Origin: Bacillota bacterium
Lineage (GTDB): Bacteria > Bacillota > Clostridia > Peptostreptococcales > Anaerovoracaceae
Reading direction: 5' to 3'
NCBI GenBank assembly: GCA_017416795.1
Contig: JAFQBD010000050.1
Span: 1 to 64,000 of the forward strand
Length of the DNA: 64,000 bases
Below are positions 51,823 to 63,804 of this stretch, one piece after another. The notes under the pieces are model-generated. The model did not search any database. It was not told where the DNA came from and worked only from the letters and a program-made list of their open reading frames with translations. Made by a program: the position numbers and the translations under genes. Within the stretch, counting starts at the first letter, position 1. Each line of letters begins with the position of its first letter.

Positions 51823-52317
51823 ATGGAAAAAAAACTGATCTTTATAACGGGTTTTTTTGGCGCTCCGCTCCTGCAAAGAGCACAGCAGCTTGCTGAAGAA
51901 CATGATCTCCCGCTGATCTCTCTGGATGAAGAAATAGAAAAGGCCGACGGACGCTCTGTCCGCCGCATCTGCATGATGATGGGAGAGCACGAATATAGAA
52001 ATAAAGAATACGAAGCATTAAAAAAGCTAACAGAGTGCGCTTTGGAAGAAGCCGCCGGAGACGAAACTCCGCGAAGCGATGCTGTAGTTTTATGCGGTGA
52101 CGGCGTACTTCACGATGATATGTCCCGAGACTTGATAACTTCTCATCAGCTCATAGTTCTCGGCGGCGATATGTCATGCGATGAGCTTTGGGAAAATGCG
52201 AAAACGATAGAGGGAAGCTGCCATGCATTCATGCACTTCGGAAATGAGGAAGAGAAACGTGCAGCTTTTGACGACCTATACGAAAGGCAGCGTGTACTTT
52301 TCACGCCTTATATTTAA
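51823..52317 (+). CDS. Shikimate kinase-like protein with degenerate P-loop
   Basis: 164 residues that follow the shikimate kinase layout position by position: LIFITGFFGAPLLQRAQQLAEEHDLPLISLDEEIEKADGRS, then YRNKEYEAL, then VVLCGDGVLH, where active kinases have GxxGxGKST, VDLDxxIE, FRxxE and ATGGG. The Walker A Lys and Ser/Thr are missing (GFFGAPLL), so phosphoryl transfer by the usual mechanism is unlikely. Probably a binding or regulatory pseudokinase. AAAGGA precedes the ATG. DUF2148 follows after 48 nt. Confidence 0.65.
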   Translation: MEKKLIFITGFFGAPLLQRAQQLAEEHDLPLISLDEEIEKADGRSVRRICMMMGEHEYRNKEYEALKKLTECALEEAAGDETPRSDAVVLCGDGVLHDDMSRDLITSHQLIVLGGDMSCDELWENAKTIEGSCHAFMHFGNEEEKRAAFDDLYERQRVLFTPYI

Positions 52318-52365
52318 ATATCAAGTACGACAACTATAAAATTATTAAACATTATGGAGGATGAC

Positions 52366-52929
52366 ATGATTTACAGAAGAGAAGATGCAGCTAAAGCTGC
52401 TGCAATGGAAGTTGGTAAGAAAATGGTAGCTGCTGCTATCACTGCTCCTAAGGGCTGCGGCCACGATAACGTTGAAGCTGTTATGCTGGACGGCGAAGAA
52501 ATGATGCAGCTCGCTAAGATCACTCGCCAGATCGGTGAAGAAACAGGTGTTGATTTCTTTGTAAGAGATGCTCACACTATCGAACTGAGCCACTGCATCG
52601 TACTGATCGGTGCTAACAATAATCCTATCCTGCTGGATGGATGCGGACTGTGCGGACTGGAAAACTGTGCTAACACTAAGGCTGCAGGTGCTAACTGCGC
52701 GTTCAACATCGTTGACCTGGGTATCGCGATCGGATCAGCTGTAGGCGTTGCTGCAGATAACAGGATCGACAACAGAGTTCTTTTCTCAGCCGGCGTTGCC
52801 GCACTGAAGATGGATGGACTCTTCTCAGATAACGTGAACGTTTGCTTCGCTATCCCTCTTTCTACATACAGCAAGAACATCTTCTTCGACAGAGAAGCTG
52901 ACGATTCACTGCTGAATAAGGGACTGTAA
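52366..52929 (+). CDS. DUF2148 ferredoxin-like domain protein
   Basis: 187 residues of the DUF2148 family, seen mainly in strict anaerobes. The central cysteine cluster CGLCGLENC...ANC suggests Fe-S or metal binding, and IVDLGIAIGSAVGVAAD is the family signature. The start at 52366 has GGAGG 5 nt upstream; an in-frame ATG at 52354 overlaps that site. Function unknown. Confidence 0.87.
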   Translation: MIYRREDAAKAAAMEVGKKMVAAAITAPKGCGHDNVEAVMLDGEEMMQLAKITRQIGEETGVDFFVRDAHTIELSHCIVLIGANNNPILLDGCGLCGLENCANTKAAGANCAFNIVDLGIAIGSAVGVAADNRIDNRVLFSAGVAALKMDGLFSDNVNVCFAIPLSTYSKNIFFDREADDSLLNKGL

Positions 52930-52957
52930 AAAGATTTAAAGATCTCAAATATTATAT

Positions 52958-52990
52958 AAGACCGATAGGGTTTTCCTATCGGTCTTTTCT
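52958..52990. terminator. Bidirectional terminator between DUF2148 and PAP2 genes
   Basis: Perfect 12-bp arms AAGACCGATAGG and CCTATCGGTCTT with T runs at both ends. Confidence 0.88.
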
Positions 52991-53639
52991 ATTTTATATC
53001 ATTTGATGCTCTCTTTATTATTTCTGCTATCGCTGCGATTACTAACACACCTAGGCACCATCCCGCCAGCACATCCGTAGGGTAGTGGACGCCGAGATAT
53101 ACTCTGCTGACTCCGATCAGTACCATCGGGATCGCCAGCAATACTGTCAGGATATCAGCAAGTCCGGGATCTGTCACATTCCTGCGGATAAGCCATATGG
53201 CCATCCCATAGAAAAACATGCTCGTTATAGAATGACCGCTCGGAAATGACCAGCCGCCCTGCTCGATAAGAAACATCGCCTGATCAGGACGCGGGCGCAT
53301 CACTATCGCCTTGATACCTTTATTGGCGAGAGATACGAAAAGTGCACCTATGGAAAGTGGCACACCGTATGTCAGCCGGGTCTTTCTAAATGCCAGCAAT
53401 ATCAGGCAGATCACAGTTATTGTCTGCCAGTTTCCCATGTATGTTATAGCCTTCATTACCGGTGTCAGCCAGTCGCTTCTCGTTGAAATCACTGCGTTTC
53501 TAACAGGATCGTCTATCAGCGATGCATCACCCACTTCCACCATCAGCCACAAGGCAAAGAAGGCCGCCAAACATGTGGATATAATGCTTATTATTTTTAT
53601 TCTATTCTGTTTTTTAAAGTTTACCGTTCTTTCTTTCAT
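52989..53639 (-). CDS. PAP2-family membrane phosphatase
   Basis: 216 residues with about five to six hydrophobic segments. The three catalytic motifs are present: KAIVMRPRP, PSGHS and SRVYLGVHYPTD. Likely dephosphorylates undecaprenyl diphosphate or another lipid phosphate at the outer face of the membrane. Convergent with DUF2148 and divergent from plsC. Confidence 0.9.
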   Translation of the reverse strand: MKERTVNFKKQNRIKIISIISTCLAAFFALWLMVEVGDASLIDDPVRNAVISTRSDWLTPVMKAITYMGNWQTITVICLILLAFRKTRLTYGVPLSIGALFVSLANKGIKAIVMRPRPDQAMFLIEQGGWSFPSGHSITSMFFYGMAIWLIRRNVTDPGLADILTVLLAIPMVLIGVSRVYLGVHYPTDVLAGWCLGVLVIAAIAEIIKRASNDIK

Positions 53640-53666
53640 AAGCTAATTATACACTATTTTCCCCAC

Positions 53667-53694
53667 TTGTTCGATAAATATGGTATACTATATT
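53667..53694 (+). promoter_or_regulatory. Candidate plsC promoter
   Basis: TTGTTC, 16 nt, TATATT, about 45 nt upstream of the start codon. Confidence 0.5.
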
Positions 53695-53738
53695 CTATTA
53701 AGGGCATTAATATTATGCTCTGACAGGAGGAGAGACTA

Positions 53739-54479
53739 ATGAAAATAATACCGAACATACCGAGCTTCATCAAACTGATACATTGTTTGAAGTATCTCAA
53801 TAAACATAAGAAAGCTATTGAAAATGCAAAAGCTGCAGGTGATCTTGAAAAAGAACGCGAACATATCTTATCTGCCACTTCACTTTGGGGACCGATGGTC
53901 TTTAAGATGTTCAACAGTAAGGTAAACGTTGAAGGTTTGGAAAACCTTCCTGAAGAAGGCCCGGTCGTTTTCGTAGGCAACCATCAGGGATATGCTGATA
54001 TCATAGCTTATTGCGCTGCATTCAAAAAATTCCAATTTGGCTTCATCGCTAAAGACGAACTTGCCAAAGTACCTCTTTATGGTCCTTGGATCGAAAGGAT
54101 CAGGAGCGTATTCATCGAAAGAGACGATCCAAGAGCTTCTCTTAAGGCAATAAATAAAGGTATCGAATACATAAATCAGGGCTTCTCTATGGTAATCTTC
54201 CCTGAAGGGACAAGAAGTAAAGGACCTGAAGCCGGTGAATTCAAGAAGGGAGCATTGAAGCTTGCAACTAAACCGGGTGTTCCTATAATTCCTGTTTCTC
54301 TTGAAGGAAGTTACAAATTCTTCGAAGAAACCGGCAAGATAACTCCTGCTGAAGTGACACTCTTAGTACATCCACCTATCGAAACTAAGGGACTCAGCCG
54401 CCAGGAAGAAAAGGCTCTGACTGAAAAAGTCGAGAAGATAATTCTTGATGGAGTAAAGGAGCTTCAAAGCAGATCATAA
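53739..54479 (+). CDS. plsC: 1-acyl-sn-glycerol-3-phosphate acyltransferase
   Basis: Acylates lysophosphatidate in phospholipid synthesis. 246 residues. HX4D catalytic motif NHQGYAD (H82, D87), FPEGTRS near residue 155, and PIIPVSLEGSYK. Membrane-associated through an N-terminal amphipathic/hydrophobic part. AGGAGG precedes the ATG. Confidence 0.92.
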   Translation: MKIIPNIPSFIKLIHCLKYLNKHKKAIENAKAAGDLEKEREHILSATSLWGPMVFKMFNSKVNVEGLENLPEEGPVVFVGNHQGYADIIAYCAAFKKFQFGFIAKDELAKVPLYGPWIERIRSVFIERDDPRASLKAINKGIEYINQGFSMVIFPEGTRSKGPEAGEFKKGALKLATKPGVPIIPVSLEGSYKFFEETGKITPAEVTLLVHPPIETKGLSRQEEKALTEKVEKIILDGVKELQSRS

Positions 54480-54516
54480 AACAAATAAATTTGATTCTCC
54501 ATCATGATGTCATACA

Positions 54517-54551
54517 AAAACGCTGCGTTACTTATCAACGCAGCGTTTTCA
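54517..54551. terminator. Bidirectional terminator between plsC and trpS
   Basis: Perfect arms AAAACGCTGCGTT (54517-54529) and AACGCAGCGTTTT (54537-54549). Confidence 0.85.
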
Positions 54552-54615
54552 TTATTTCTTCAATACATTTTATACCAATATCTTTATACGATTTCTGTCT
54601 TTCCTATGATGCGTT

Positions 54616-55599
54616 TTAGAACCCAAGTCCGAAGTTGTTCTTAACTCTCTTCATAGTTCTTTCTGCGATAGCACCTGCTCTTTCGGCCCCATCCTTCAGA
54701 ACGTCCAGCAGTTCCTGACTTTCTCTGATTTCATTGAAGTTAGCCTTGATAGGAGCCAGTGCTTCCTGAGTGATACCAACCAGATCCTTCTTGAAATCGC
54801 CGTAGCCGCTTCCTGCATATCTTGCAACCAGATCGTCTACTGATTCTCCGGAAAGTGCACTGTAGATATTAAGCAGGTTGCTGACACCCGGCTTATTTTC
54901 GATATCGAATCTGATGACGCCTTCTGAGTCAGTTGTTGACTTCATGATGGACTTCTTGATCTTATTGTCTTCATCAAGCAGTGAAATCCTGCTGTGTACA
55001 TTTTCGGCACTCTTACTCATCTTGGAAGTCGGATCGTCTAATGCCATTACACGAGCACCTGCCTTCAGGAATCTTCCGTCAGGAACTACGAATGTATCTT
55101 TCTTAACTGTATTGTTTACTCTGATAGCGATATCTCTGCAAAGCTCGATATGCTGCTTCTGGTCATTTCCTACGGGAACGATATCAGTATCATAAAGCAG
55201 GATGTCTGCTGCCATCAGGATAGGATAAGTGAAAAGACCTGTCGGTGCTGATTCTCTTCCCTTGCTCTTGTCCTTGAACTGAGTCATTCTGCTAAGCTCT
55301 CCTGTATATGAGTTGCAAGTCAGCACCCATGAAAGCTCTGCATGGCCCGGTACATCTGACTGAACGAAGATGATGGACTTCTTAGGGTCGATACCTACTG
55401 CCATGTAAAGTGCAGCTACGTCCAGGATATGCTTTCTAAGCTGCTTAGGATCCTGGGGAACTGTGATGGAATGAAGGTCAACGATGCAGTATAAGCATTC
55501 ATTGTCGTCCTGCAGTTCTACGAACTGCTTGAGAGCTCCAAGGTAATTACCTATATGGATATTGCCTGTAGGCTGAACGCCTGAAAAAACACGTTTCAT
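54616..55599 (-). CDS. trpS: Tryptophanyl-tRNA synthetase
   Basis: A class I aminoacyl-tRNA synthetase of 327 residues. HIGH-type motif GNIHIGNYLG (near residue 13) and KMSKS within DDPTSKMSKSAEN (about 193-205). Charges tRNA-Trp. It starts only 41 nt after the gyrA stop with no room for a T-box leader, so it appears to be the last gene of gyrB-gyrA-trpS. Confidence 0.96.
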   Translation of the reverse strand: MKRVFSGVQPTGNIHIGNYLGALKQFVELQDDNECLYCIVDLHSITVPQDPKQLRKHILDVAALYMAVGIDPKKSIIFVQSDVPGHAELSWVLTCNSYTGELSRMTQFKDKSKGRESAPTGLFTYPILMAADILLYDTDIVPVGNDQKQHIELCRDIAIRVNNTVKKDTFVVPDGRFLKAGARVMALDDPTSKMSKSAENVHSRISLLDEDNKIKKSIMKSTTDSEGVIRFDIENKPGVSNLLNIYSALSGESVDDLVARYAGSGYGDFKKDLVGITQEALAPIKANFNEIRESQELLDVLKDGAERAGAIAERTMKRVKNNFGLGF

Positions 55600-55640
55600 A
55601 AGTTTATCTCCTCTACTATTTGTTATCTCTGCAGTCAGGC

Positions 55641-58160
55641 CTATATATCCAATTTGGTCTGTTCCGCTTCTTCTTCTTTCTTTTTCTTCGCTTTCTTAGC
55701 AAGAGCCTGTTTAGCCATTTCTTCATGTTCATCTTCACGGATCACTTTCGCGATGGAGATGATTTCGATATCTTCATCTGTACGCATGATCTTAACACCC
55801 TGTGTAGCTCTGCCCAGCTTAGAAACTTCACTTGCCTTTATCCTGATGATAACTCCTTCTGAATTTATCAGCAGCACTTCGTCCTCATCGTCTACTACTG
55901 TAGCACCTACCAGCTTACCTGTCTTCTTGAACTTAGCCTTGTCATAAGTCAGAAGTCCCTTGCCGCCTCTTGCCTGTATCTTATATTCCTCTACCGGAGT
56001 TCTCTTACCGAAGCCTTTTTCTGTGACTACCAGAAGTTCTTCTCCCGGCTGAACGAGTTCCATTGATACTACTTCGTCATCATCTTCCAGCTTGATTGCT
56101 CTCACGCCGCCGGCGATCCTGCCCATAGGTCTTACATCATCTTCTGAGAAGCTGATGCACTTACCGTTCTTGGTGATGATGATAACGTTATCGCTTCCGC
56201 TTGTCTGCTTGATATCAACCAGCTCATCTCCATCCTTCAGGTTGATGGCTATGAGGCCTGTCTTCCTGTTAGTATCGAACTGTGATATCGCAGTCTTCTT
56301 GATAGTACCATCCTTAGTAACTGCGATGAGGTATTTGTCATCCATGAAATCTCTGAATGGGATAACTGCTGTTATTCTTTCACGCTGCATCAGATTTAAG
56401 AAGTTTATAGCAGGTGTTCCCTTAGCCGTTCTTGTTGCTTCAGGTATTTCGTATGCTTTTATCTTATGTGCCTTACCGGTATTGGTGAAGAACATCAGGT
56501 TATCATGAGTTGATGTCATGATCAGGCTCGTCACGAAGTCATTTTCTCTGGTTGTCAGACCTGTGATTCCCTTGCCGCCTCTTCTCTGAGTCTTATATGT
56601 GTCTGCCGGTATCCTCTTCAGATATCCCAGATGAGTAAGAGTGATAGCGACCTGCTTTTCTTCGATCAGATCTTCTTCATCCATATCGTCTGCATCTGCA
56701 GTGATCTTAGTTCTTCTCTTATCTCCGTATTTCTGCTTGATTTCAAGAAGCTCATCCTTGACTACTCCCATCAGCATCTTTTCATCTGCCAGCAGCTGGT
56801 TGTAGTAAGCGATCTTCTTCATCAGCTCAGCATATTCGTTTTCGATCTTCTCTCTTTCCAAACCCTGCAGTCTGGCAAGTCTCATATCGAGAATAGCCTG
56901 CGCCTGGATGTCAGAAAGCCCGAAGCGATCCATCAGCTTGTCCTTTGCATCGTTATAGCTGGATCTGATTATCTTGATGATCTCATCGATATTATCGAGA
57001 GCTATACGCAGTCCTTCTAAGATGTGAGCTCTGGCTTCAGCCTTTTTCAGGTCGAACTGAGTTCTTCTTGTCAGGACTTCTTTCTGATGCTTCAGGTATT
57101 CTTCTAGTATCTGATAGAGGTTCAAAAGTCTTGGCTGTCCGTCTACCAGCGCGATCATGATCATGCTGTAGTTTTCCTGCAGCTGAGTATGCTTATAGAG
57201 TCTGTTGAGAGTGATCTTAGGGTTGGCATCCTTCTTCAGTTCGATAACGATACGCATACCGTTTCTGTTGGATTCATCTCTGATCGCCGAGATCCCTTCG
57301 ATCTTCTTATCTCTAACCAGCTCACCGATCTTTTCGAGGAGTCTGGACTTGTTTACCTGGAATGGTATTTCTGTGATGATGATCTGTGAACGACCTCTGT
57401 CAGTTTCTTCGATATTGGCAATAGCACGTACCATTACCTTACCCTGACCTGTCATATATGCTTCACGAGCACCCTTCTTGCCCAGGATCTGTGCTCCCGT
57501 AGGGAAGTCAGGTCCTTTGACGATCTTAACAAGATCTTCGATAGTGCAGTCTTCATCATCGATCATCTTAACTGTAGCATCGATTACTTCTCCCAGATTA
57601 TGCGGTGGGATAGATGTAGCCATACCTACTGCGATACCGTTACTTCCGTTAACGAGAAGATTAGGGAATCTGGCAGGAAGTACTACAGGTTCCTTTTCTT
57701 CCTCGTCGAAGTTAGGCATGAAATCTACAGTATCCTTATCGATGTCTCTGATCATTTCCAGTGAGAACGGAGACATTCTTGCTTCTGTATAACGCATTGC
57801 CGCAGCGCCGTCGCCGTCTACTGAACCGAAGTTACCATGACCGTCTACAAGCAAATATCTTGTTGAGAAATCCTGTGCCAGTCTTACCATAGCATCGTAA
57901 ATTGAGCTGTCACCGTGAGGGTGATATTTACCCATTACTTCGCCGACGATACGGGCAGATTTCTTGAATGGCTTGTCCGGAGTGATCCCGAGACCTGCCA
58001 TACCATAAAGTATTCTTCTGTGTACAGGCTTAAGCCCGTCTCTTACATCAGGAAGAGCTCTTCCTACGATTACGCTCATGGCATAGTCGATGTAGGAGTT
58101 TTTCATCTCGTCATGAATCTCATGCTCGATCATTTTTTGATCTTCGATCAAATTCTGCAT
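55641..58160 (-). CDS. gyrA: DNA gyrase subunit A
   Basis: 839 residues. The breakage-reunion domain has the catalytic Tyr in [10 protein letters not shown] and the quinolone region [16 protein letters not shown]; the C-terminal pinwheel repeats include the GyrA box QRRGGKG. The C-terminal tail is Lys/Glu-rich. Forms the A2B2 gyrase that introduces negative supercoils. Starts 19 nt after gyrB; GGGAGG upstream. Confidence 0.97.
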   Translation of the reverse strand: MQNLIEDQKMIEHEIHDEMKNSYIDYAMSVIVGRALPDVRDGLKPVHRRILYGMAGLGITPDKPFKKSARIVGEVMGKYHPHGDSSIYDAMVRLAQDFSTRYLLVDGHGNFGSVDGDGAAAMRYTEARMSPFSLEMIRDIDKDTVDFMPNFDEEEKEPVVLPARFPNLLVNGSNGIAVGMATSIPPHNLGEVIDATVKMIDDEDCTIEDLVKIVKGPDFPTGAQILGKKGAREAYMTGQGKVMVRAIANIEETDRGRSQIIITEIPFQVNKSRLLEKIGELVRDKKIEGISAIRDESNRNGMRIVIELKKDANPKITLNRLYKHTQLQENYSMIMIALVDGQPRLLNLYQILEEYLKHQKEVLTRRTQFDLKKAEARAHILEGLRIALDNIDEIIKIIRSSYNDAKDKLMDRFGLSDIQAQAILDMRLARLQGLEREKIENEYAELMKKIAYYNQLLADEKMLMGVVKDELLEIKQKYGDKRRTKITADADDMDEEDLIEEKQVAITLTHLGYLKRIPADTYKTQRRGGKGITGLTTRENDFVTSLIMTSTHDNLMFFTNTGKAHKIKAYEIPEATRTAKGTPAINFLNLMQRERITAVIPFRDFMDDKYLIAVTKDGTIKKTAISQFDTNRKTGLIAINLKDGDELVDIKQTSGSDNVIIITKNGKCISFSEDDVRPMGRIAGGVRAIKLEDDDEVVSMELVQPGEELLVVTEKGFGKRTPVEEYKIQARGGKGLLTYDKAKFKKTGKLVGATVVDDEDEVLLINSEGVIIRIKASEVSKLGRATQGVKIMRTDEDIEIISIAKVIREDEHEEMAKQALAKKAKKKKEEEAEQTKLDI

Positions 58161-58179
58161 TGTTTAAACTCCTCCCTTC

Positions 58180-60102
<1,923 letters not shown>

Positions 60103-60138
60103 TTACTCTCCTTTTTTGCAAATACTCATACACAATAT

Positions 60139-60167
60139 ATTGTAGCACAAAATTCTCTTGTTTACAA
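60139..60167 (-). promoter_or_regulatory. Promoter of gyrB-gyrA-trpS
   Basis: The minus strand shows TTGTAA, 17 nt, TACAAT, about 33 nt upstream of the ribosome site region. It fits the housekeeping consensus well. Confidence 0.7.
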
Positions 60168-60208
60168 TAAAATAGGCTCGTTTTGACAATTTTCTTTATT
60201 AGTATAAT

Positions 60209-60258
60209 AAAAATCCCTAAAATCGACGATTTTTTACGAATTTAGGGATTTTTTTATT
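60209..60258. terminator. Bidirectional hairpin terminator between two divergent genes
   Basis: Arms AAAAATCCCTAAA (60209-60221) and TTTAGGGATTTTT (60241-60253) pair perfectly, with T runs on both sides. Both neighbours are transcribed away from it, so it ends no annotated gene. On the plus strand a TTGACA (60183) and TATAAT (60203) lie immediately upstream, at an unusually short 14-nt spacing. Confidence 0.65.
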
Positions 60259-60288
60259 ATGGGTGTACCTATGTGTTTTTATAAAATA

Positions 60289-60317
60289 TTTAATATCACT
60301 TAAATATGTGTTAGAAT
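60289..60317 (+). promoter_or_regulatory. Candidate promoter of the alanine dehydrogenase/PNT-like gene
   Basis: TTTAAT, 17 nt, TAGAAT in a very AT-rich stretch; transcription would start about 35 nt before the start codon. The -35 is weak. Confidence 0.4.
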
Positions 60318-60357
60318 ACATATATAGTTTATTTTTAATAATTACAGGAGGCAACAT

Positions 60358-61473
60358 ATGGCAAAAACAGTTGGTTTCCCTATGATCAGAAATTTTTCCG
60401 GAGACAGCAGAGATTTCATTCCTAAGCTCTTCGCTTTTATGGATAGATATGAAGATGTTGAATTCTATCTGGAAGAAGGATATGGAGAAAGATTAGGATA
60501 TACAGCTGATGATTATCTCAAAGCATCAGACAAAGTAAGATTCGTTTCGAGAGAAGAATCCTTCGGTAAAGATATTACTATGATACTCAAAAATCCTGAG
60601 CCGGAAGATCTGGAAATGTTAAAAGACGGTTCTACATATTTCACTATGCTGCACTATGCTACAAGACCTAAGGTAAGAGAAGTCATAGCCAGAAAAGGTC
60701 TTAAGACATTCGCTATGGACCATATAGTAGATGACAGCGGACTTAGAATATTCGCTGACTACTTCGGCACTGCATTCAACGGATGCCAGGCTGCAGTAGA
60801 AGCACTTAAGGAAGTTTATCCTGACTTTTACTCCAAAGACCGCGGTCCTATCAAGGCACTCGTTATGGGTGTGGGCGGAGTAGGTCAGAATTGTATAAGA
60901 TCTCTCGAAATATTAAGTGACAGAGAATTCCTTGGTAAAGAAGCTCCCGGAATACTTCCTATAATCTGTACGAGAACTATCACAGGCCATCCTGAACTCT
61001 TTGATTCCATCATCAAGGAATGCCATCTCGTAGTAGATGCTACTCAGAGAAAAGACGAAACACAATTCGTTATGACTAACAGGCAGGTAGGACTTCTTCC
61101 TAAAAACGCAGTCATCCTCGATATCTGTGCAGACAGATATGACTTTTTAGTAGATCCTCCGCTTGTTAAAGGCGTTGAAGGTACTATCACAGGTGAACCG
61201 GGACATACAGTTATTTATCCTGACGATCCCGGGTATGCTGAGATCGAAGGTAAAATAGATACTACTAACAGAAGAGTTACCGTAAGCTGCAATGCTTGGC
61301 CGGGAATGGACGTACCTAGATCAGTACAAGTTTATTACGGACTTATGAAAAATTATGTAGGTCTCATCCTGCAGAAAGATTACGATGAAATCAGCGAAGA
61401 CAGTGATAACTTATTCGAGAGAGGTCTTTACAGATCTACATTCGAATACTTCATGGATCATTGGAAAAAGTAA
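60358..61473 (+). CDS. Alanine dehydrogenase/PNT-family NAD(P)-dependent oxidoreductase
   Basis: 371 residues. The N-terminal half has the layout of the AlaDh/PNT N-terminal domain (DSRDFIPKLFAFMDRY, FYLEEGYGERLGYTADDYLKA), followed by a Rossmann domain with VMGVGGVGQNC (about 170-180). Relatives include alanine dehydrogenase and saccharopine dehydrogenase; the substrate is likely an amino acid but is not decided by visible residues. AGGAGG precedes the ATG. The only plus-strand gene in the 55-64 kb region. Confidence 0.75.
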   Translation: MAKTVGFPMIRNFSGDSRDFIPKLFAFMDRYEDVEFYLEEGYGERLGYTADDYLKASDKVRFVSREESFGKDITMILKNPEPEDLEMLKDGSTYFTMLHYATRPKVREVIARKGLKTFAMDHIVDDSGLRIFADYFGTAFNGCQAAVEALKEVYPDFYSKDRGPIKALVMGVGGVGQNCIRSLEILSDREFLGKEAPGILPIICTRTITGHPELFDSIIKECHLVVDATQRKDETQFVMTNRQVGLLPKNAVILDICADRYDFLVDPPLVKGVEGTITGEPGHTVIYPDDPGYAEIEGKIDTTNRRVTVSCNAWPGMDVPRSVQVYYGLMKNYVGLILQKDYDEISEDSDNLFERGLYRSTFEYFMDHWKK

Positions 61474-61480
61474 TTTTATG

Positions 61481-61518
61481 AAAAAAGCCCTGCTTCTAAA
61501 TGAAGTGGGGCGCTATTT
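61481..61518. terminator. Bidirectional terminator between the AlaDh/PNT gene and recF
   Basis: GCCCTGCTTC (61487-61496) pairs with GAAGTGGGGC (61502-61511) with two wobble pairs; A and T runs flank it. Confidence 0.75.
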
Positions 61519-61519
61519 T

Positions 61520-62611
61520 TTAAATTTCTATATCTATTTGTCCGGAAGTTATTTTGAATACTTTTCCTTCAGGAAGCTGTCTTGCTACTTTTCCGGAAAT
61601 ATCTGTAGTAGTTATGAATAGTTGATTTCCTCCAAGGGAATGTATAAGGAAATTCTGTCTGTCATTATCAAGCTCCGATAATACATCATCGAGAAGCAGT
61701 ATAGGTTTTTCTCCCATTTCTTCTTCTATTAGTTTTATTTCCGATAATTTCAGTGAAAGGGCTGCAGTTCTCTGCTGTCCTTGCGATCCGTATTTTCTCA
61801 GGTCTATTCCGTCAGCCGAAATTTTCAGGTCGTCTTTATGAGGTCCTCTTCCTGTAGTTCTGTTTCTTATATCATCGTTTCTTGTTGATGATATTATTTC
61901 ATAAAAATCGTTTTCAAGATCAGCAGAAAAACTTATATTAGGTTCATAATTAAGTTCAAGATTTTCCTTTCCTCCGGAAATATTCTTATGTATTTCTTTA
62001 CTTATTTCATTTATTCTTTTTATGAATTCATTTCTTCTTGCTATTACTTTACTTCCGTATCTTGCAAGTTCGTGATCCCATATATCTAATATGGATGTTT
62101 CTATCCTTTCTTCTTTGAGATAAGTATTTCTCTGTTTCAATACTCTTTTATAATTATTGAGATCGTTATAATATCCCGGCTTTATCTGACAAAGCTCTCT
62201 GTCTATGAATTTTCTTCTTTTCTCCGGCTCATCTTTTACAATTTTCAGATCTTCAGGTGAAAATATTATTATGAATATCCTTTCAAGGAGTTCTGACGTT
62301 CTGTTTATTTTAACTCCGTCTAATTTGACACCTTTTTTACCTTCTTTATTTATTACTATTTCTGTACTATGCTCATCATCATCAAAAAAAGCAATGGTTT
62401 TTATCTTACAAAATTCTTCTCCGAATCTTATAAGCTCCTTGTCTTTCGTTGTTTTGAAAGACTTAGCCATTGCATTCAAATAAATACCCTCAAGAAGATT
62501 AGTCTTTCCCTGGGCATTATTGCCCAGGAAAATATTGACGTTTTTACTAAAGGATGTTCTTAATTCCTTATAATTTCTAAAATCTTTTAATTCTATTTCT
62601 TTTATGTACAT
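61520..62611 (-). CDS. recF: DNA replication and repair protein RecF
   Basis: 363 residues of the SMC-like ATPase family. Walker A NNAQGKTNLLEGI (about 32-44), signature RKYGSQGQQR and Walker B PILLLDDVLSELD. Helps load RecA at gaps. It lies 33 nt after dnaN; the small S4-domain gene (yaaA in Bacillus) usually between them is absent. Ribosome site weak. Clearly AT-rich codon use. Confidence 0.96.
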   Translation of the reverse strand: MYIKEIELKDFRNYKELRTSFSKNVNIFLGNNAQGKTNLLEGIYLNAMAKSFKTTKDKELIRFGEEFCKIKTIAFFDDDEHSTEIVINKEGKKGVKLDGVKINRTSELLERIFIIIFSPEDLKIVKDEPEKRRKFIDRELCQIKPGYYNDLNNYKRVLKQRNTYLKEERIETSILDIWDHELARYGSKVIARRNEFIKRINEISKEIHKNISGGKENLELNYEPNISFSADLENDFYEIISSTRNDDIRNRTTGRGPHKDDLKISADGIDLRKYGSQGQQRTAALSLKLSEIKLIEEEMGEKPILLLDDVLSELDNDRQNFLIHSLGGNQLFITTTDISGKVARQLPEGKVFKITSGQIDIEI

Positions 62612-62644
62612 ATTTAAGTAAATATCTTTCTTTATTTACATTTA

Positions 62645-63760
62645 TTACATTGTAGGGATCCTTACAGGAAGGATGAGATATTCGTAAGCATCTCCTTCAA
62701 CAGGTCTTACTACACATGGAGATGTTCCTGTCTTGAATATCATTGAAATTTCTTCATCATCTATTACTTTGAGAACATCTATCACAAATTTTGAGTTGAA
62801 ACCTATTTCCAGATCATCGCCTGTCTTTTCCATAACTATTTCTTCTCTTACATTTCCTTCTTCAGATCTTGAAGTTACTGTAAGAAGATCGTTTCTGATA
62901 GTCATCTTTATCAGGTTGTTCTTACCTTCTTTTGCAAGAAGTGATGCTCTTTCTATACTTTCAAGAAGTATTTCTTTTCCTACTATTACTTTGATAGTTC
63001 CGTCTGTAGGGATTATATCTCTGTACTTTATAAATTCACCTTCCATGAGACGAAGCACTACTTCAGTATTTCCTATATTGAATACTGCCTTCTTTGCTCC
63101 TAAGAAAATATTGATATCAGAGTCTGAATCATCATCTGAAACTATCTTACTGATCTCATTCATTATCTTTGCAGATATTATGAATTTACTTTCTTCAGCA
63201 CTTGTCATGTTTTCTTTAGCAAGTGCAAGTCTGAATCCATCAAGAGAAACCATGTTAACTGAGTCTTCATTTATTTCAGTTAAGATCCCTACTAATATTC
63301 CTTTTGATTCATCTATTGATGCAGCGAAAGATGTCTTTCTTACCATATCCTTGAATATTTCTCTGTTGAATACTAACGGTCTGACATCACTTTCTTTTTC
63401 GCCTATTTTAGGAAATTCGTCTACCGGCAGGCTCATTACTGTGAATTCTGAAGAATTGGTTTTTATCAATATGCTGTTATCTTCAGTTTCTTCTATTGAT
63501 ATATCTTCATTAGGAAGTTTTCTGATAATGTCTCCGAATAATTTAGATATTACTACTACTGAACCTTCCTGATAAACTTCAGCTGCTATTTTCTTCTGGA
63601 TGCTTATTTCAAGATCTGAAGCTGTAAGTATCAATGTACCGTCAGCTTTAGCTTCAATAAGTATACCTTTTAGTATAGGAAGTGTTGTTCTTGTTGAAAC
63701 TGCTTTTGAAACAGTATTTAAAGCTTTTGCTAATGTTTGCTGGCTGCATTTGAATTTCAT
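62645..63760 (-). CDS. dnaN: DNA polymerase III beta subunit (sliding clamp)
   Basis: 371 residues, three-domain clamp from MKFKCSQQTLAKALNTVSKAV to the C-terminal YLILPVRIP. The ATG at 63760 has GGAGG 5 nt upstream. Downstream of the oriC-like gap and transcribed with the fork. AT-rich codon use as in recF. Confidence 0.97.
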   Translation of the reverse strand: MKFKCSQQTLAKALNTVSKAVSTRTTLPILKGILIEAKADGTLILTASDLEISIQKKIAAEVYQEGSVVVISKLFGDIIRKLPNEDISIEETEDNSILIKTNSSEFTVMSLPVDEFPKIGEKESDVRPLVFNREIFKDMVRKTSFAASIDESKGILVGILTEINEDSVNMVSLDGFRLALAKENMTSAEESKFIISAKIMNEISKIVSDDDSDSDINIFLGAKKAVFNIGNTEVVLRLMEGEFIKYRDIIPTDGTIKVIVGKEILLESIERASLLAKEGKNNLIKMTIRNDLLTVTSRSEEGNVREEIVMEKTGDDLEIGFNSKFVIDVLKVIDDEEISMIFKTGTSPCVVRPVEGDAYEYLILPVRIPTM

Positions 63761-63804
63761 AATTACCTCCGAAAGAAACAAGAAAAGATTTATTTTCTTT
63801 TATA

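Noticed and set aside
55600..55640. Possible T-box leader for trpS
   Set aside because: Only 41 nt separate gyrA and trpS, far too short for a T-box.
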